This document shows positions 43,276 to 51,744 of a DNA stretch of 64,000 nucleotides, in pieces (position 1 is the stretch's first letter; the number at the start of each line of letters is the position of its first letter). Below the pieces are notes generated by a model. That model was not told where the DNA came from. It saw only the letters and a program-made list of their open reading frames with translations, and did not search any database. This stretch comes from Acidovorax sp. sic0104. GTDB taxonomy: Bacteria > Pseudomonadota > Gammaproteobacteria > Burkholderiales > Burkholderiaceae_C. The position numbers and the translations under genes are program-made. The stretch is from the NCBI RefSeq assembly GCF_019219095.1, contig NZ_JAHUWH010000008.1, positions 124,001 to 188,000 on the forward strand. The letters are read 5' to 3'.

Positions 43276-44174
43276 GGCTCTATCGCGATGCCCACCAGCG
43301 GCGCGCCTTCGCCCACGCGGCCCAGGAGCCTGGCTGCGCCGGTCTTGAGGTCCACCAGCACAAGGCGCGTCTGCAGGTCTGTGGCGGTGCGCACTGCCGC
43401 CAGGGCCGCATTGCCCACATCGGCAATGTCAAAGGACACATCGGCCAGCGGTCCCAGGCCCAGCGGCCCCACGGTACGCAGCTGGCCTGTGTTGGGCGAA
43501 ACCACCGGCGTCGTGCCCTCGAGCGAGCCCTGCATGACCAGCACGCCCAGCGCGCGGTCGATGGCGTAGTTGGTGGTGATCTTGCTGTCCTGGGTGTTGT
43601 AGGTGTACGCGGCGCCCGCGATATCGGGCGTGCGGCCGGCGTTAACGTCGCTGGCGGCGTAGCGCAGCCACGGGTCGGGCTGCACGCCATCGGCGGCCGC
43701 GTCACCATCCACCACCGCACCGGTATCCGGGTGCAGGCGCAGGTTCAGGCCGGTGTTCGAGACCACGCGGATGCGGTCGGCCGCGGGGTTGAAGTCGAAG
43801 CCGAACACCCGGCCCTTCAGCGGTACCACGGCCGCCGCCGCGCCCACCGGGCGCAGCGCGCCGGACGGGATGTCGAGCGTGTACAGCCGCCCCGACTGCG
43901 CCAGCGCGTACAACACGCCGCGCGCCACACGAAAGTCGATGCCCACCAGCCGCTCGCCTTCTGGCAGTCCAGTGACGGGGCGGCGCTCGAGGACGCGCCC
44001 GGGATCACCGGCGTTGAAGGTGATGAGCTCGTGCGCTGCCGTGACGGCCACCACGAGCTCGCGGCGGCTCGGGTCCGCAGGCGGCGATGTCGAACAACCG
44101 GCGACCACGGCAGCCACCGCCAGCAGCGCACCCATGGCCGGACGGTGCGCAAAGGAAAGGGATTTCAGTGTCAT
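43272..44174 (-). CDS. DUF4394 lipoprotein
   Basis: A 300-residue lipoprotein. The signal is GALLAVAAVVAGCSTSP with the lipobox Cys at about residue 27. The DUF4394 beta-propeller-like domain has LPEGERLVGIDFRVARGVLYAL, VFGFDFNPAADRIRVVS and NTGLNLRLHPDTGAVVDGD, then YTYNTQDSKITTNYAIDRAL. The function is unknown. Its stop overlaps the next start (ATGA at 43272-43275), so it heads a three-gene coupled operon with the cupredoxin and the EAL protein. Confidence 0.88.
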   Translation of the reverse strand: MTLKSLSFAHRPAMGALLAVAAVVAGCSTSPPADPSRRELVVAVTAAHELITFNAGDPGRVLERRPVTGLPEGERLVGIDFRVARGVLYALAQSGRLYTLDIPSGALRPVGAAAAVVPLKGRVFGFDFNPAADRIRVVSNTGLNLRLHPDTGAVVDGDAAADGVQPDPWLRYAASDVNAGRTPDIAGAAYTYNTQDSKITTNYAIDRALGVLVMQGSLEGTTPVVSPNTGQLRTVGPLGLGPLADVSFDIADVGNAALAAVRTATDLQTRLVLVDLKTGAARLLGRVGEGAPLVGIAIEP

Positions 44175-44600
44175 CGTGCGCCTTGAATGTGTAACATGGT
44201 TATAACCGAACATCCTTGCCCCCACACGCGCCACCTTGCGCTCAGGCGCACACGGAATGCTATCATTTTAATAGCTTCAAATGCTATGATACAAGCGCAT
44301 TTAGCCATTCTGGCTCATAATTTCAGACTAGCGCAAGCCCGTACATCGTCTCATCTTACGGCTCTCGCTGCCGCGGTCATTTGTAACAGCCGTCCATGCA
44401 ATTTGGGCATGCGCCCATCCGTAAGCCTCATGCCGGGATGCGTCCTTTCTGCCTACACTGCCCGGCGGGGATGGGCACCGTTATTGCTTGCCATGGCGGT
44501 GTGCTGCGGCGGACTCGCCGTCCACTGTTCCCCAGCCGGCCATTTGATCGACTGACTGATTGTTGTTTGTCCGCTTCTTCACCGAGACCCAAGGAAAACC
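44175..44600. other. 426-bp divergent intergenic region with palindrome and degenerate repeat
   Basis: It is A/T-richer than its surroundings. It holds the perfect palindrome GGTTATAACC (44198-44207), 24 bp upstream of the DUF4394 lipoprotein start and possibly its -10 region or an operator. A degenerate copy of the dispersed repeat (AATGCTATCATTTTAATAGC, about 44254-44325) lies in the middle. The right part must contain the MCP promoter; AAGGAAAA before 44601 is its ribosome-binding site. A 122-codon open frame here has no protein-like features. Confidence 0.5.
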
Positions 44601-46331
44601 ATGCCGGCCGCTTCGTCCTTCAAATCCTTGTCGATCTCCAGCCGCCTCGGACTGGGTTTCGGCTGCGTGCTCGTTTTGCTGCTGGCCGTGGCTGCCGTGG
44701 GCCAGTTGTCCATCGGCAAGATGCACGAGCAGATGCTGCAGATCACTGGCGTAGGAGCCGCCAAGGCCAAGCTGGTCAACAGCATGCTCGAGAGCGTGAG
44801 CGCCATCGGCATCCAGGGGCGCTCGGCTGCCATGCTCAACGACATCGACCCCAAACAGGCACGCGAGCAGATCACCAGCGTGAACAAGACGCTGGCCGAC
44901 TATGCGCGCCAGGAAGCAGCGCTGGCCGAACTGATCAAGTCCGACACAGCCACGCCCGCCGAGGTGAAGCTGCTGGGCGAGGTGCAGGAGCTCGGCCGCA
45001 AGGCGCGCCCGGAGCTCGACAACGCCATCAAGGCCGCCGACGACGGCGACACGGTGAGCGCATCGCTCGCGCTCATGACCCGTGTGGCGCCTGCGGAGAC
45101 CGCCTGGCGCGCCAAGCTTCGCGAGCTCATCGATCTGCAAAACACCTTGAACGCCGAGGCGACCGCATCGGCCGAGGCCACGCAAACTCGCGCCCGCGCG
45201 GTGGGCAGCGTGCTGGTGCTGCTGGCCATCGGCCTGGGCGCGCTGATCGCGTGGCGCATCACCGCCAGCATCACGGCACCCATCGGCCGCGCCGTGGTGG
45301 TGGCCGAGCGAATCGCGCGTGGCGACCTCACCTCCCAAGTCGAGGTGCGCATCCACGATGAAACCGGCCGCCTGCTGGAAGCCATCGCCGCGATGCAGGA
45401 ACGCCTGCGCACCCTGGTCGGCGAGATCGGGCAGACGTCCGACTCCATCCTGGTGGCCAGTTCCGAGGTGGCCTCGGGCAACCTCGACCTGAGCCAGCGC
45501 ACCGAGCAGACCTCGCACAACCTGCAAAGCGCTGCGTCGTCGCTGGTTGACCTGACGGGCACCGTGGCACAAAGCGCGGACTCGGCCCGCCAGGCCAACC
45601 AGCTCGCGTCCACCGCATCGGACGCTGCAACGCGCGGCGGCGAGGTGGTGTCGCAGGTGGTGCGCACCATGGACACCATCAGCGCCAGCTCGCGCAAGAT
45701 CGCCGACATCATCAGCGTGATCGACGGCATCGCCTTCCAGACCAACATCCTCGCGCTGAACGCTGCGGTGGAGGCAGCCCGCGCTGGCGAACAGGGCCGC
45801 GGCTTCGCCGTGGTGGCCGGGGAAGTGCGCAGCCTGGCGGGCCGCTCGGCCAACGCCGCCCGCGAGATCAAGGCCCTGATCGGCGCCAGCGTCGAGCAGG
45901 TGCAGGAAGGCAGCACGCTGGTGCACCACGCCGGCAAGACAATTGAAGACCTGGTGCTGTCGGTACGCCGCGTGTCCGACATCATGGGCGAGATCACTGC
46001 CGCCACGCAGGAGCAGAGCCAGCGCATCGGCCACGTAAGCCAGTCGGTGGGCGAGCTCGAAGAGATGACGCAACAGAATGCCGCGCTGGTCGAGGAAGGC
46101 GCCGCCGCAGCCGACAGCCTCAAGGACCAGGCGGGGCGCCTCACGCAGATGGTGGGCGCGTTCCGCCTCTCGCGCAACGGCGGCGACGCCGACAGCTGGG
46201 AGCCGCAAGCCGTCAGTGCCCCGCCAGCGTCAACCCCGTTGGCCGCGCCAGTCTTGCGCAAGTCAGCAGGTGCAGCGGCACCCCGGCTACAGACACCGCG
46301 CCAGGACCTGCCGTCGCTGCCACGCGGCTGA
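44601..46331 (+). CDS. methyl-accepting chemotaxis protein
   Basis: A 576-residue chemoreceptor. TM1 is about 17-37 ([20 protein letters not shown]), the periplasmic part (about 38-195) is a four-helix bundle of the 4HB_MCP type, and TM2 is about 196-218. A HAMP domain ([20 protein letters not shown]) and the signalling domain follow; the hairpin tip is [20 protein letters not shown] then [17 protein letters not shown]. There is no C-terminal CheR-binding pentapeptide; the tail is Ala/Pro-rich. The ligand is unknown. The gene stands alone. Confidence 0.95.
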   Translation: MPAASSFKSLSISSRLGLGFGCVLVLLLAVAAVGQLSIGKMHEQMLQITGVGAAKAKLVNSMLESVSAIGIQGRSAAMLNDIDPKQAREQITSVNKTLADYARQEAALAELIKSDTATPAEVKLLGEVQELGRKARPELDNAIKAADDGDTVSASLALMTRVAPAETAWRAKLRELIDLQNTLNAEATASAEATQTRARAVGSVLVLLAIGLGALIAWRITASITAPIGRAVVVAERIARGDLTSQVEVRIHDETGRLLEAIAAMQERLRTLVGEIGQTSDSILVASSEVASGNLDLSQRTEQTSHNLQSAASSLVDLTGTVAQSADSARQANQLASTASDAATRGGEVVSQVVRTMDTISASSRKIADIISVIDGIAFQTNILALNAAVEAARAGEQGRGFAVVAGEVRSLAGRSANAAREIKALIGASVEQVQEGSTLVHHAGKTIEDLVLSVRRVSDIMGEITAATQEQSQRIGHVSQSVGELEEMTQQNAALVEEGAAAADSLKDQAGRLTQMVGAFRLSRNGGDADSWEPQAVSAPPASTPLAAPVLRKSAGAAAPRLQTPRQDLPSLPRG

Positions 46332-46347
46332 GGAAACGTGGCACGGC

Positions 46348-46377
46348 AGGCGCATTGCGGCACACCGCGATGCGCCT
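46348..46377. terminator. G/C-rich hairpin between convergent genes
   Basis: AGGCGCAT-T-GCG pairs with CGC-G-ATGCGCCT around a short loop. It lies between the stops of the MCP and the Crp-family gene. There is no T run, so it would be a weak or Rho-assisted terminator. Confidence 0.5.
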
Positions 46378-46389
46378 CGCAACAGGTTC

Positions 46390-47136
46390 TCAGTCCCCAC
46401 CCGGCTGCCCCCGCAGCGCAAAGATGCTGGAGCGCAGCGCCGACAGCTCCAGCACGCGCAGCCCGCCGTACTCCACGCGGATCGCGCCCTGCTCCTCCAG
46501 AGTGGTCAGCGCCTCGTTCACGCGCTGGCGCGACAGCCCCACCAGGTACGCCAGCTCCTGCTGGGTGATGCGCAGCACCTCACCCACGCCCGGGTACAGC
46601 ACCGGGTTGAACAGTGACGCCAGGCTGCGCGCCACTCGCACGTCGGGGTTGCCAAAGCGGTCGATCTCACGCGCAGCGATGAACTGGCCCAGACGCTCAT
46701 TGAGCTGGTTCATCACGAAGCGGTTGAAGCCGATGGAGTGATCCAGCAGCCAGTGGAAGGTGTCGATGGGCAGGCCCGCCACCACGCTCTTCCTCAGCGC
46801 CTGGATGTTGTAGCGGTACGGCTCGCGCTTGAGCGCCGTGCCCTCGCCGAACCAGCCGCCCGGGGGCACGCCGGTGAAGGTCATGGTCTGTCCCTGGGCG
46901 TTGTCGCTGCTCATCTTGAGCAGGCCTTCCACCACGCCAAACCAGTAGGTCACGGGCCGGCCCAGGCGGCACACGTAGTCGCCCGCCTTGGCATCACCCA
47001 CCAACAGAGAGGCCACCGCACGCTCGCGCTCGGGCGGTTGCAGTTGGTCCAGCCAGGGAATGCCGTCGAGCTCTTCGGCGGTGGGCGCCCGACGGCGCTG
47101 GTGCAACGACAGGTCCTGGTGCGTGCGAGGGTCCAT
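46390..47136 (-). CDS. Crp/Fnr-family transcriptional regulator
   Basis: A 248-residue regulator. The N-terminal cyclic-nucleotide-binding-like beta barrel (about 40-150; VCRLGRPVTYWFGVVEGLLK, FTGVPPGGWFGEGTALKRE) lacks Fnr-type cysteines. The C-terminal winged helix has ITQQELAYLVGLSRQRVNEA as its helix-turn-helix; the recognition helix reads SRQRVNEALTTL, unlike the SRETVGR of Crp. The ligand is unknown. A TTGTC-N8-GACAA inverted repeat 46 bp upstream of its start is probably its own operator, shared with the divergent binding-protein gene and repeated before the acyl-CoA ligase gene. Confidence 0.92.
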   Translation of the reverse strand: MDPRTHQDLSLHQRRRAPTAEELDGIPWLDQLQPPERERAVASLLVGDAKAGDYVCRLGRPVTYWFGVVEGLLKMSSDNAQGQTMTFTGVPPGGWFGEGTALKREPYRYNIQALRKSVVAGLPIDTFHWLLDHSIGFNRFVMNQLNERLGQFIAAREIDRFGNPDVRVARSLASLFNPVLYPGVGEVLRITQQELAYLVGLSRQRVNEALTTLEEQGAIRVEYGGLRVLELSALRSSIFALRGQPGGD

Positions 47137-47179
47137 GACAGGGTGCGGCGGGTGCGGCTGATAGGGAAATCCTGATTCG

Positions 47180-47200
47180 AATTGTCGTCAGAAAGACAAA
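47180..47200. promoter_or_regulatory. inverted-repeat operator TTGTC-N8-GACAA, copy A
   Basis: AATTGTCGTCAGAAAGACAA lies in the divergent region between the Crp-family regulator and the LivK-like gene at 47285 (half-sites 47182-47186 and 47195-47199). Copy B at 51571-51590 matches it at 18 of 20 positions. Half-site spacing and location fit a Crp/Fnr-family dimer. Confidence 0.75.
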
Positions 47201-47284
47201 AAAATGCCAATCTGCACTCGATGATGGCCCCTCCTCCGGGCTAGGAACCTGTTCAAGGCCCGGGTCCACCGAGGAGACAACAAC

Positions 47285-48481
47285 ATGAAGAACCACCACC
47301 GATCCACACGCATCGTTGCCACCGCCAAAGAATGCCACAGCCCCGTACGGCGCCAGCTTCTGGCGGCTGCCGCAGCCCTGCCTTTGGCGGGCTTGGCGAG
47401 CGTGACGGGGCCCGCTCGCGCGCAGGAAGGCGCCATCCGCATCGCGCAGTCCACCGCGCTCACCGGGCCGCTGGGCGATCTGGGCTCGGCCATGCACCAG
47501 GGCGCCAAGGCCGCGTTCGCCAGCATCAACGCGCGGGGCGGCGTGAATGGCCGCACCATCGAACTCGTGACCCGGGACGATGCCTACGAGGTGCCCAAGG
47601 CCCTGGCCAACGTCGAACAATTCCTGGCAGACCGCGACGTCTTCGCGCTGTTCAACTGCATGGGCACGCCGATGATCGATGCCATGCTGCCCAAGGTGAT
47701 CGACAGCGGCATCCCGTTCTTTGCCCCGTTCACGGGCGCGCAGCTCAGCCGCACCAAGAACGCGCGCAATGTATTCAACATCCGCGCCAGCTACGCCGAC
47801 GAGGCCGAGAAGCTGGTGCAGCACCTGTCCACCATCGGCATCCAGCGCATCGGCATCGTCTATCAGAACAACTCCTTCGGCAAAGAGGTGTTCGCGTCCG
47901 CCAAGCAGTCGATGGACCGGCTCAAGCTCCCCGAGGCCGCCACGGTGACGGTGGAGAACAACGCGTCGGACGCCGGCACCGCCGCCGCCAAGCTGGCGGC
48001 GGGCAACCTGGAAGCCATCGTGATCGGCCTGGCCGGCAAGCCCACGCTGGAGTTCGTGAAGGCGTTCCGGGCCTTGAAGCGCGGGGTGACGCTGTACGCG
48101 CTGTCGGTCATGGGCACGCCCGCCACCGTCAAGGCCCTGGGCGCCGATGCCACCGGCATGGCCATCTCGCAGGTCGTGCCGCTGCCGTCCAACGCGGTGA
48201 TGCCGGTGGTGCGCGACTTTCAGGCCGCGTGGAAGGCATCGGGTGCCACCGCCGAGCCCTCGCACCTCGCGCTGGAGGGCTACATCAACGCCCGCGTGTT
48301 CGCCGAAGCGCTACAGCGCGCCGGGCGCAACCCGACGCGCGCGGCATTCATCGATGCAAGCTGGAACCTCAAGAAATGGGACCTGGGCGGCTTCGAGGTC
48401 AGCGCCAGCACGCCCGACCGCAATGCGTCGCGCTTTGTCGAGCTGACGCTGGTGGGGCGGGATGGCAGATTTATTAAATGA
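47285..48481 (+). CDS. orphan LivK-like ABC substrate-binding protein
   Basis: A 398-residue periplasmic binding protein of the branched-chain amino acid (type I) family. The N-terminus carries a twin-arginine-like signal (VRRQLLAAAAALPLAG, cleavage after ARAQ near residue 42). The mature part starts with IRIAQSTALTGPLGDLGSAM, typical of LivK-like proteins, with FFAPFTGAQLSRTKNARNVF and IGIVYQNNSFGKEVFAS. No permease or ATPase gene is adjacent; the nearest is the liv operon at 53.7-59.2 kb, which shares its upstream operator. The ligand is probably an amide, amino acid or aromatic acid. Confidence 0.9.
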   Translation: MKNHHRSTRIVATAKECHSPVRRQLLAAAAALPLAGLASVTGPARAQEGAIRIAQSTALTGPLGDLGSAMHQGAKAAFASINARGGVNGRTIELVTRDDAYEVPKALANVEQFLADRDVFALFNCMGTPMIDAMLPKVIDSGIPFFAPFTGAQLSRTKNARNVFNIRASYADEAEKLVQHLSTIGIQRIGIVYQNNSFGKEVFASAKQSMDRLKLPEAATVTVENNASDAGTAAAKLAAGNLEAIVIGLAGKPTLEFVKAFRALKRGVTLYALSVMGTPATVKALGADATGMAISQVVPLPSNAVMPVVRDFQAAWKASGATAEPSHLALEGYINARVFAEALQRAGRNPTRAAFIDASWNLKKWDLGGFEVSASTPDRNASRFVELTLVGRDGRFIK

Positions 48482-48556
48482 CCCCCTGAGCCGCTGCGCG
48501 TCTTCCCCAAGGGGGACGCACCCGGTGGCCCGGCGAAGCCGGTTCCACGGGTGCAC
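48480..48556 (+). repeat. ~90-bp hairpin repeat, copy 2
   Basis: It starts at the stop codon of the binding-protein gene: CCCCCTGAGCCGCTGCGCGT, CTTCCCCAAGGGGGACGCAC, CCGGTGGCCCGGCGAAGCCGG and TTCCACGGGTGC. Internal stems are CCCCAAGGGG and CCGGCGAAGCCGG. Confidence 0.85.
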
Positions 48557-48808
48557 TCGCGTTGGCGGCGTGCGGGCTTTGAGGGTGGTGGGCTGTGGTG
48601 GGCGTTTTCTGCGACGCTATATGTTTGATAGCTGCTGGCGCTTTTTGGATGGGCGGTGGCGGTACGGCGGCGGTAGGCCCGGTGGTGGGGCTGGGGCGCC
48701 GAGGCAGGGCGGCAGGGGAAACTTGGCGCGTCGCCATACCTTCGCTATATTTTTAATAGCTGCCAGCGCTCTCCAGATAAGCGGTAGCAGCCTTTTTTGA
48801 TCAAAAAC
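48557..48808. repeat. intergenic stretch with two small repeat copies (7 and 8)
   Basis: Copy 7 is about 48613-48663 (GCTATATGTTTGATAGCTGC, then TGGCGCTTTTTGGATGGGCG). Copy 8 is about 48741-48806 (GCTATATTTTTAATAGCTGC, then CAGCGCTCTCCAGATAAGCG and a CTTTTTTGATCAAAAA tail), ending 3 bp before the gspB stop. They lie between two convergent genes. Copy 8 offers a T6 run for plus-strand transcripts. No gene is seen here. Confidence 0.75.
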
Positions 48809-49678
48809 CTACTGCGACGCGACGCCGTAGCGGTAGCCGCGGAATGTCCAGACCGTGCGGCCGGGTTCGACGCGTTCGAGCACCAGGCCGGGGGCAGCCT
48901 GGTCGCCCTCATGCAGCACCTGGCCGTTGACGATGGCCATGCGGTAGGCCGGGTTGTTCGAGTGCGTGGCGCCGCTGACCTTGAGCGTGGGCAGTTGCGT
49001 GCGCACCGATTCGGGTAGATCGGCCTGGGCGAAGACCGGGCCGCCCGAGGGCGCCGCGGCGGTGGGCTCGGCCTGGGGGCGCTGCGCGGCCAAAGGTTCG
49101 CGCGCGGCGGCGGATTCGGGCCGGGAGCGGCTGGGCTCCGGCAGGGGCGCGAGCGTGCGGGTGGCGGGTGGCTGCGGCGGCGGTGCTGCCGCCACGGCCC
49201 GTTCGCGCGCGGGTGTGGTGGGCCGCTTGTCGGCCACCCGGGAATCGAGAGGCGGTGGCGATACGGCAGCGGGGCGCTGCGGCGCCGGGGCAACTGCGGC
49301 GGGCGCAGCAGGCACAGGGGCCACAGTCGGTGCGGCAGCTGCCACGGGCGCCTGGGCGGCCGCTGCGGCGGGAGGCGGCACAGGAGCAGGCTGCGCGGCG
49401 GGTATTGCCGGTGGGGCGGCCGCAGGTGGCGTCGCGAGCGCCACTGCGGGGGCGGCCGCCGGCATAGCCTGCCGCTGCATCACCCACCAGGTACCGGCCA
49501 CGGCCACCACGGCCACCGCTGCGGCCGAAGCCACACCGATCAGCACGCCGGACGGGCCGGTGCGCCCCGCCGTCGGCGAGAGTCCGGCGGCTGGCGTTGC
49601 ATGGGTGTGCAGGCCGGGCACAGCGCCCCGGCCTCGTTCGGCGTCCGCGCGCCGCAGCGCATCAAGGATGTAGGACAT
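48809..49678 (-). CDS. gspB: general secretion pathway protein GspB
   Basis: A 289-residue inner-membrane protein. The opening MSYILDALRRADAERGRGAV is the GspB signature. A membrane helix follows (about 43-65, GVLIGVASAAAVAVVAVAGT), then a ~150-residue Pro/Ala-rich periplasmic linker. The C-terminal T2SSB domain contains LPTLKVSGATHSNNPAYRMA, IVNGQVLHEGDQAAPGLVLE and TVWTFRGYRYGV. GspB works with GspA in placing the secretin GspD of the type II secretion system. It starts 2 bp after the gspA stop; no other gsp genes are in the window. Confidence 0.92.
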   Translation of the reverse strand: MSYILDALRRADAERGRGAVPGLHTHATPAAGLSPTAGRTGPSGVLIGVASAAAVAVVAVAGTWWVMQRQAMPAAAPAVALATPPAAAPPAIPAAQPAPVPPPAAAAAQAPVAAAAPTVAPVPAAPAAVAPAPQRPAAVSPPPLDSRVADKRPTTPARERAVAAAPPPQPPATRTLAPLPEPSRSRPESAAAREPLAAQRPQAEPTAAAPSGGPVFAQADLPESVRTQLPTLKVSGATHSNNPAYRMAIVNGQVLHEGDQAAPGLVLERVEPGRTVWTFRGYRYGVASQ

Positions 49679-49680
49679 GG

Positions 49681-51459
49681 TCAGAGCTTGGATTGCAGAC
49701 GCGGTTCATTCACGCCGGTGGCGCGGTTGAGCAGCATGAGGGTCAGGGGGCCAGCGCGGCCGTCGGGCGTCACGCCCTGGGCCAGCTGGAAGCGGTGGAT
49801 GCGCGACTGGCGCAGCGCGGGCGTCATCGGCTTGGCGGGCATGGCACCCGTGCCGCCCGCCGCCTTGCTGGCAAGCCGCTGGTCCAGCCAGGCGGCGCCT
49901 GCGGGCGACTCGGCAATGTCTCCCCTGTCGGGCATGCCGGCCGGGATGCGCCACAGCGTGGCGATATCGCCACGCCAGACCTGGGCCAGCTCGGCCACCG
50001 GCACCTGCAGCGTACGGCCCGCGCCCTCCAGTGTGGCGGTATCGTTGCTCAGGCCCCGCAGCACCACGGAGACGGGGGCTTCGGCCTCTTCCGACGCATA
50101 CAGCCCCAGCAGCACGGGCCGGTCGATCTGGCGCACCAGGTTCAGACCTGCGCGCCGGTTGCGGTAGCACCGCAGGCCGTCGCGCGGCAGGCTGGCGCAG
50201 GCATCCGCGCCGGCGGGGATGCTCACGCCCCAGGCCGACGCCAGGGCCTGCCAGGCACCTGCATCGCTGGCGGGCTGCGATTGCACGAACTGCTCCAGGG
50301 CCGACAGCGGCACGGCGCTGGTCGATGCCGAAGGCGCGGAAGACGGCGCACCCGCGGCGGTTGCCGCCGACGCGGCCGATGCGGCCGATGCGGGCAAGCT
50401 TGCCGGCCGGGCAGGTCCGGATGCCGCCGGCGCCCGTTGCGCCGCCCCGGCTGCGGCAACGGCGGGCGCCACTGCAGCGCCTGCCGTCTCAGTGCGCGCA
50501 GGCTTGGCAGGCCAGCCCCCCAAAGCCCAGCCCGCTGCGGCCACGGCAGCCGCGCCGGCCACGGCGCCGAGGCCGGCTGACGCCCAGCGCGGCCAGGCGC
50601 CGGAAGGCGTGCCCCGCAGGGCCCGGGCCGAGCCGGGTGCATCGAAAACTTCGCGCGCCGCACGGTCCACGATGGCCTTGGAAACCTGGCGGGCACCAGC
50701 CGCGTAGGCCCCCAGCAGCGCACGGTCGCACAGGAGATTGATGCGCCTGGGGATGCCGTGCGAGAGCTTGTGCACGCGCTGGATGGCACGCCGGTCGAAG
50801 GGCAGCGGTCCGTTGAGCCCCGCCACCGCCAGGCGGTGCGCGATGTACTGGTGCGTCTCCTGCTGCGTGAGCGCGCCCAGGTGAAAGCGCGCAATCACGC
50901 GCTGCGCCAGCTGCTCCATCGAGGGCCGCGCCACCATGGCGCGCAGCTCGGGCTGACCAATGAGGATCACCTGCAGCAGCTTGCGCTCGCTGGTCTCCAG
51001 GTTGGTGAGCAGGCGCAGTTGCTCCAGCACGTCCGCCGACAGGTTCTGCGCCTCGTCGATGATGAGCACCGTGTTGCGCCCCGCTCCGTGCGCGGCCAGG
51101 AGCGACGCATTGAGTGGATCGATGTAGTCCTTGACCGTCTCCACGCCGCCCGGCACGGTCGGCTTGTGCGGTATGCCGAACTCGTCGCAGATGGAGCGCA
51201 GCAGCTCGCGCACCGTGAGCTTGGGGTTGAAGATATAGGCCACGTTGCAGTGCTGCGGGATCTGCTCCAGGAAGCAGCGGCACACGGTGGTCTTGCCCGC
51301 ACCCACCTCGCCCGTCAGCAGCACGAAACCGCCGCCTGCGTCCAGCCCGTACAGCAGGTGGGCCAGCGCTTCCCGGTGCCGTTCGCTCATGAACAGGTAG
51401 CGGGGGTCGGGTGCGATGGAAAACGGCGGATGCTGGAGACCGAAAAACGGGGCGTACAT
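49681..51459 (-). CDS. gspA: ExeA/GspA-like AAA ATPase with peptidoglycan-binding domain
   Basis: A 592-residue protein. It opens with MYAPFFGLQHPPFSIAPDPR, YLFMSERHREALAHLLYGL. The AAA ATPase (about 25-270) has Walker A TGEVGAGKTTVCR and Walker B TVLIIDEAQNLS, with IGQPELRAMVARPSMEQLAQ. A membrane helix lies near 305-325, followed by a long Ala-rich linker and a C-terminal peptidoglycan-binding domain (FQLAQGVTPDGRAGPLTLML). With GspB it forms the complex that helps the type II secretin cross the cell wall. It heads the gspA-gspB pair. Confidence 0.93.
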   Translation of the reverse strand: MYAPFFGLQHPPFSIAPDPRYLFMSERHREALAHLLYGLDAGGGFVLLTGEVGAGKTTVCRCFLEQIPQHCNVAYIFNPKLTVRELLRSICDEFGIPHKPTVPGGVETVKDYIDPLNASLLAAHGAGRNTVLIIDEAQNLSADVLEQLRLLTNLETSERKLLQVILIGQPELRAMVARPSMEQLAQRVIARFHLGALTQQETHQYIAHRLAVAGLNGPLPFDRRAIQRVHKLSHGIPRRINLLCDRALLGAYAAGARQVSKAIVDRAAREVFDAPGSARALRGTPSGAWPRWASAGLGAVAGAAAVAAAGWALGGWPAKPARTETAGAAVAPAVAAAGAAQRAPAASGPARPASLPASAASAASAATAAGAPSSAPSASTSAVPLSALEQFVQSQPASDAGAWQALASAWGVSIPAGADACASLPRDGLRCYRNRRAGLNLVRQIDRPVLLGLYASEEAEAPVSVVLRGLSNDTATLEGAGRTLQVPVAELAQVWRGDIATLWRIPAGMPDRGDIAESPAGAAWLDQRLASKAAGGTGAMPAKPMTPALRQSRIHRFQLAQGVTPDGRAGPLTLMLLNRATGVNEPRLQSKL

Positions 51460-51570
51460 CCCATGAGGATACCGCCCCGGTGTGAAGCGTTCCCCTGCGG
51501 GCCGGCTGCCGCAGCATCCGGCACGTTTTCGAGGCCGTTCAGGGTTTCACCCAACAAGGAGTTTCCCGTA

Positions 51571-51615
51571 AATTGTCGTCGGCAAGACAAGATGGCGTCA
51601 AAGTGAGTTCTACAT
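51571..51615 (+). promoter_or_regulatory. operator copy B and probable promoter of the acyl-CoA ligase/liv operon
   Basis: AATTGTCGTCGGCAAGACAA (51571-51590) repeats copy A with only two mismatches, half-sites TTGTC and GACAA with 8 bp between. A TACATT hexamer at 51610-51615 would place the operator centre near -40 relative to a start about 6 bp downstream, the class II activator position for Crp-type proteins. The -10 assignment is tentative. Confidence 0.65.
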
Positions 51616-51744
51616 TCCTTTCAACGCGCCACCCACGCGCTGCCCCGTTGCGCCGTCAACGCGGCAGCGGTCCCGGCAGGCGCAGGATGGACCGACGCCG
51701 CCACAGGCATGCCTGGGCGCCCCTTCTCTCACCCGAGGACCGGA

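Noticed and set aside
44187-44555. 122-codon open frame in the divergent region before the MCP gene
   Set aside because: It overlaps a degenerate repeat copy, has no ribosome-binding site and its sequence resembles no protein.
48462-48800. 112-codon open frame after the orphan binding-protein gene
   Set aside because: It consists mostly of copy 2 of the hairpin repeat and two small repeat copies.
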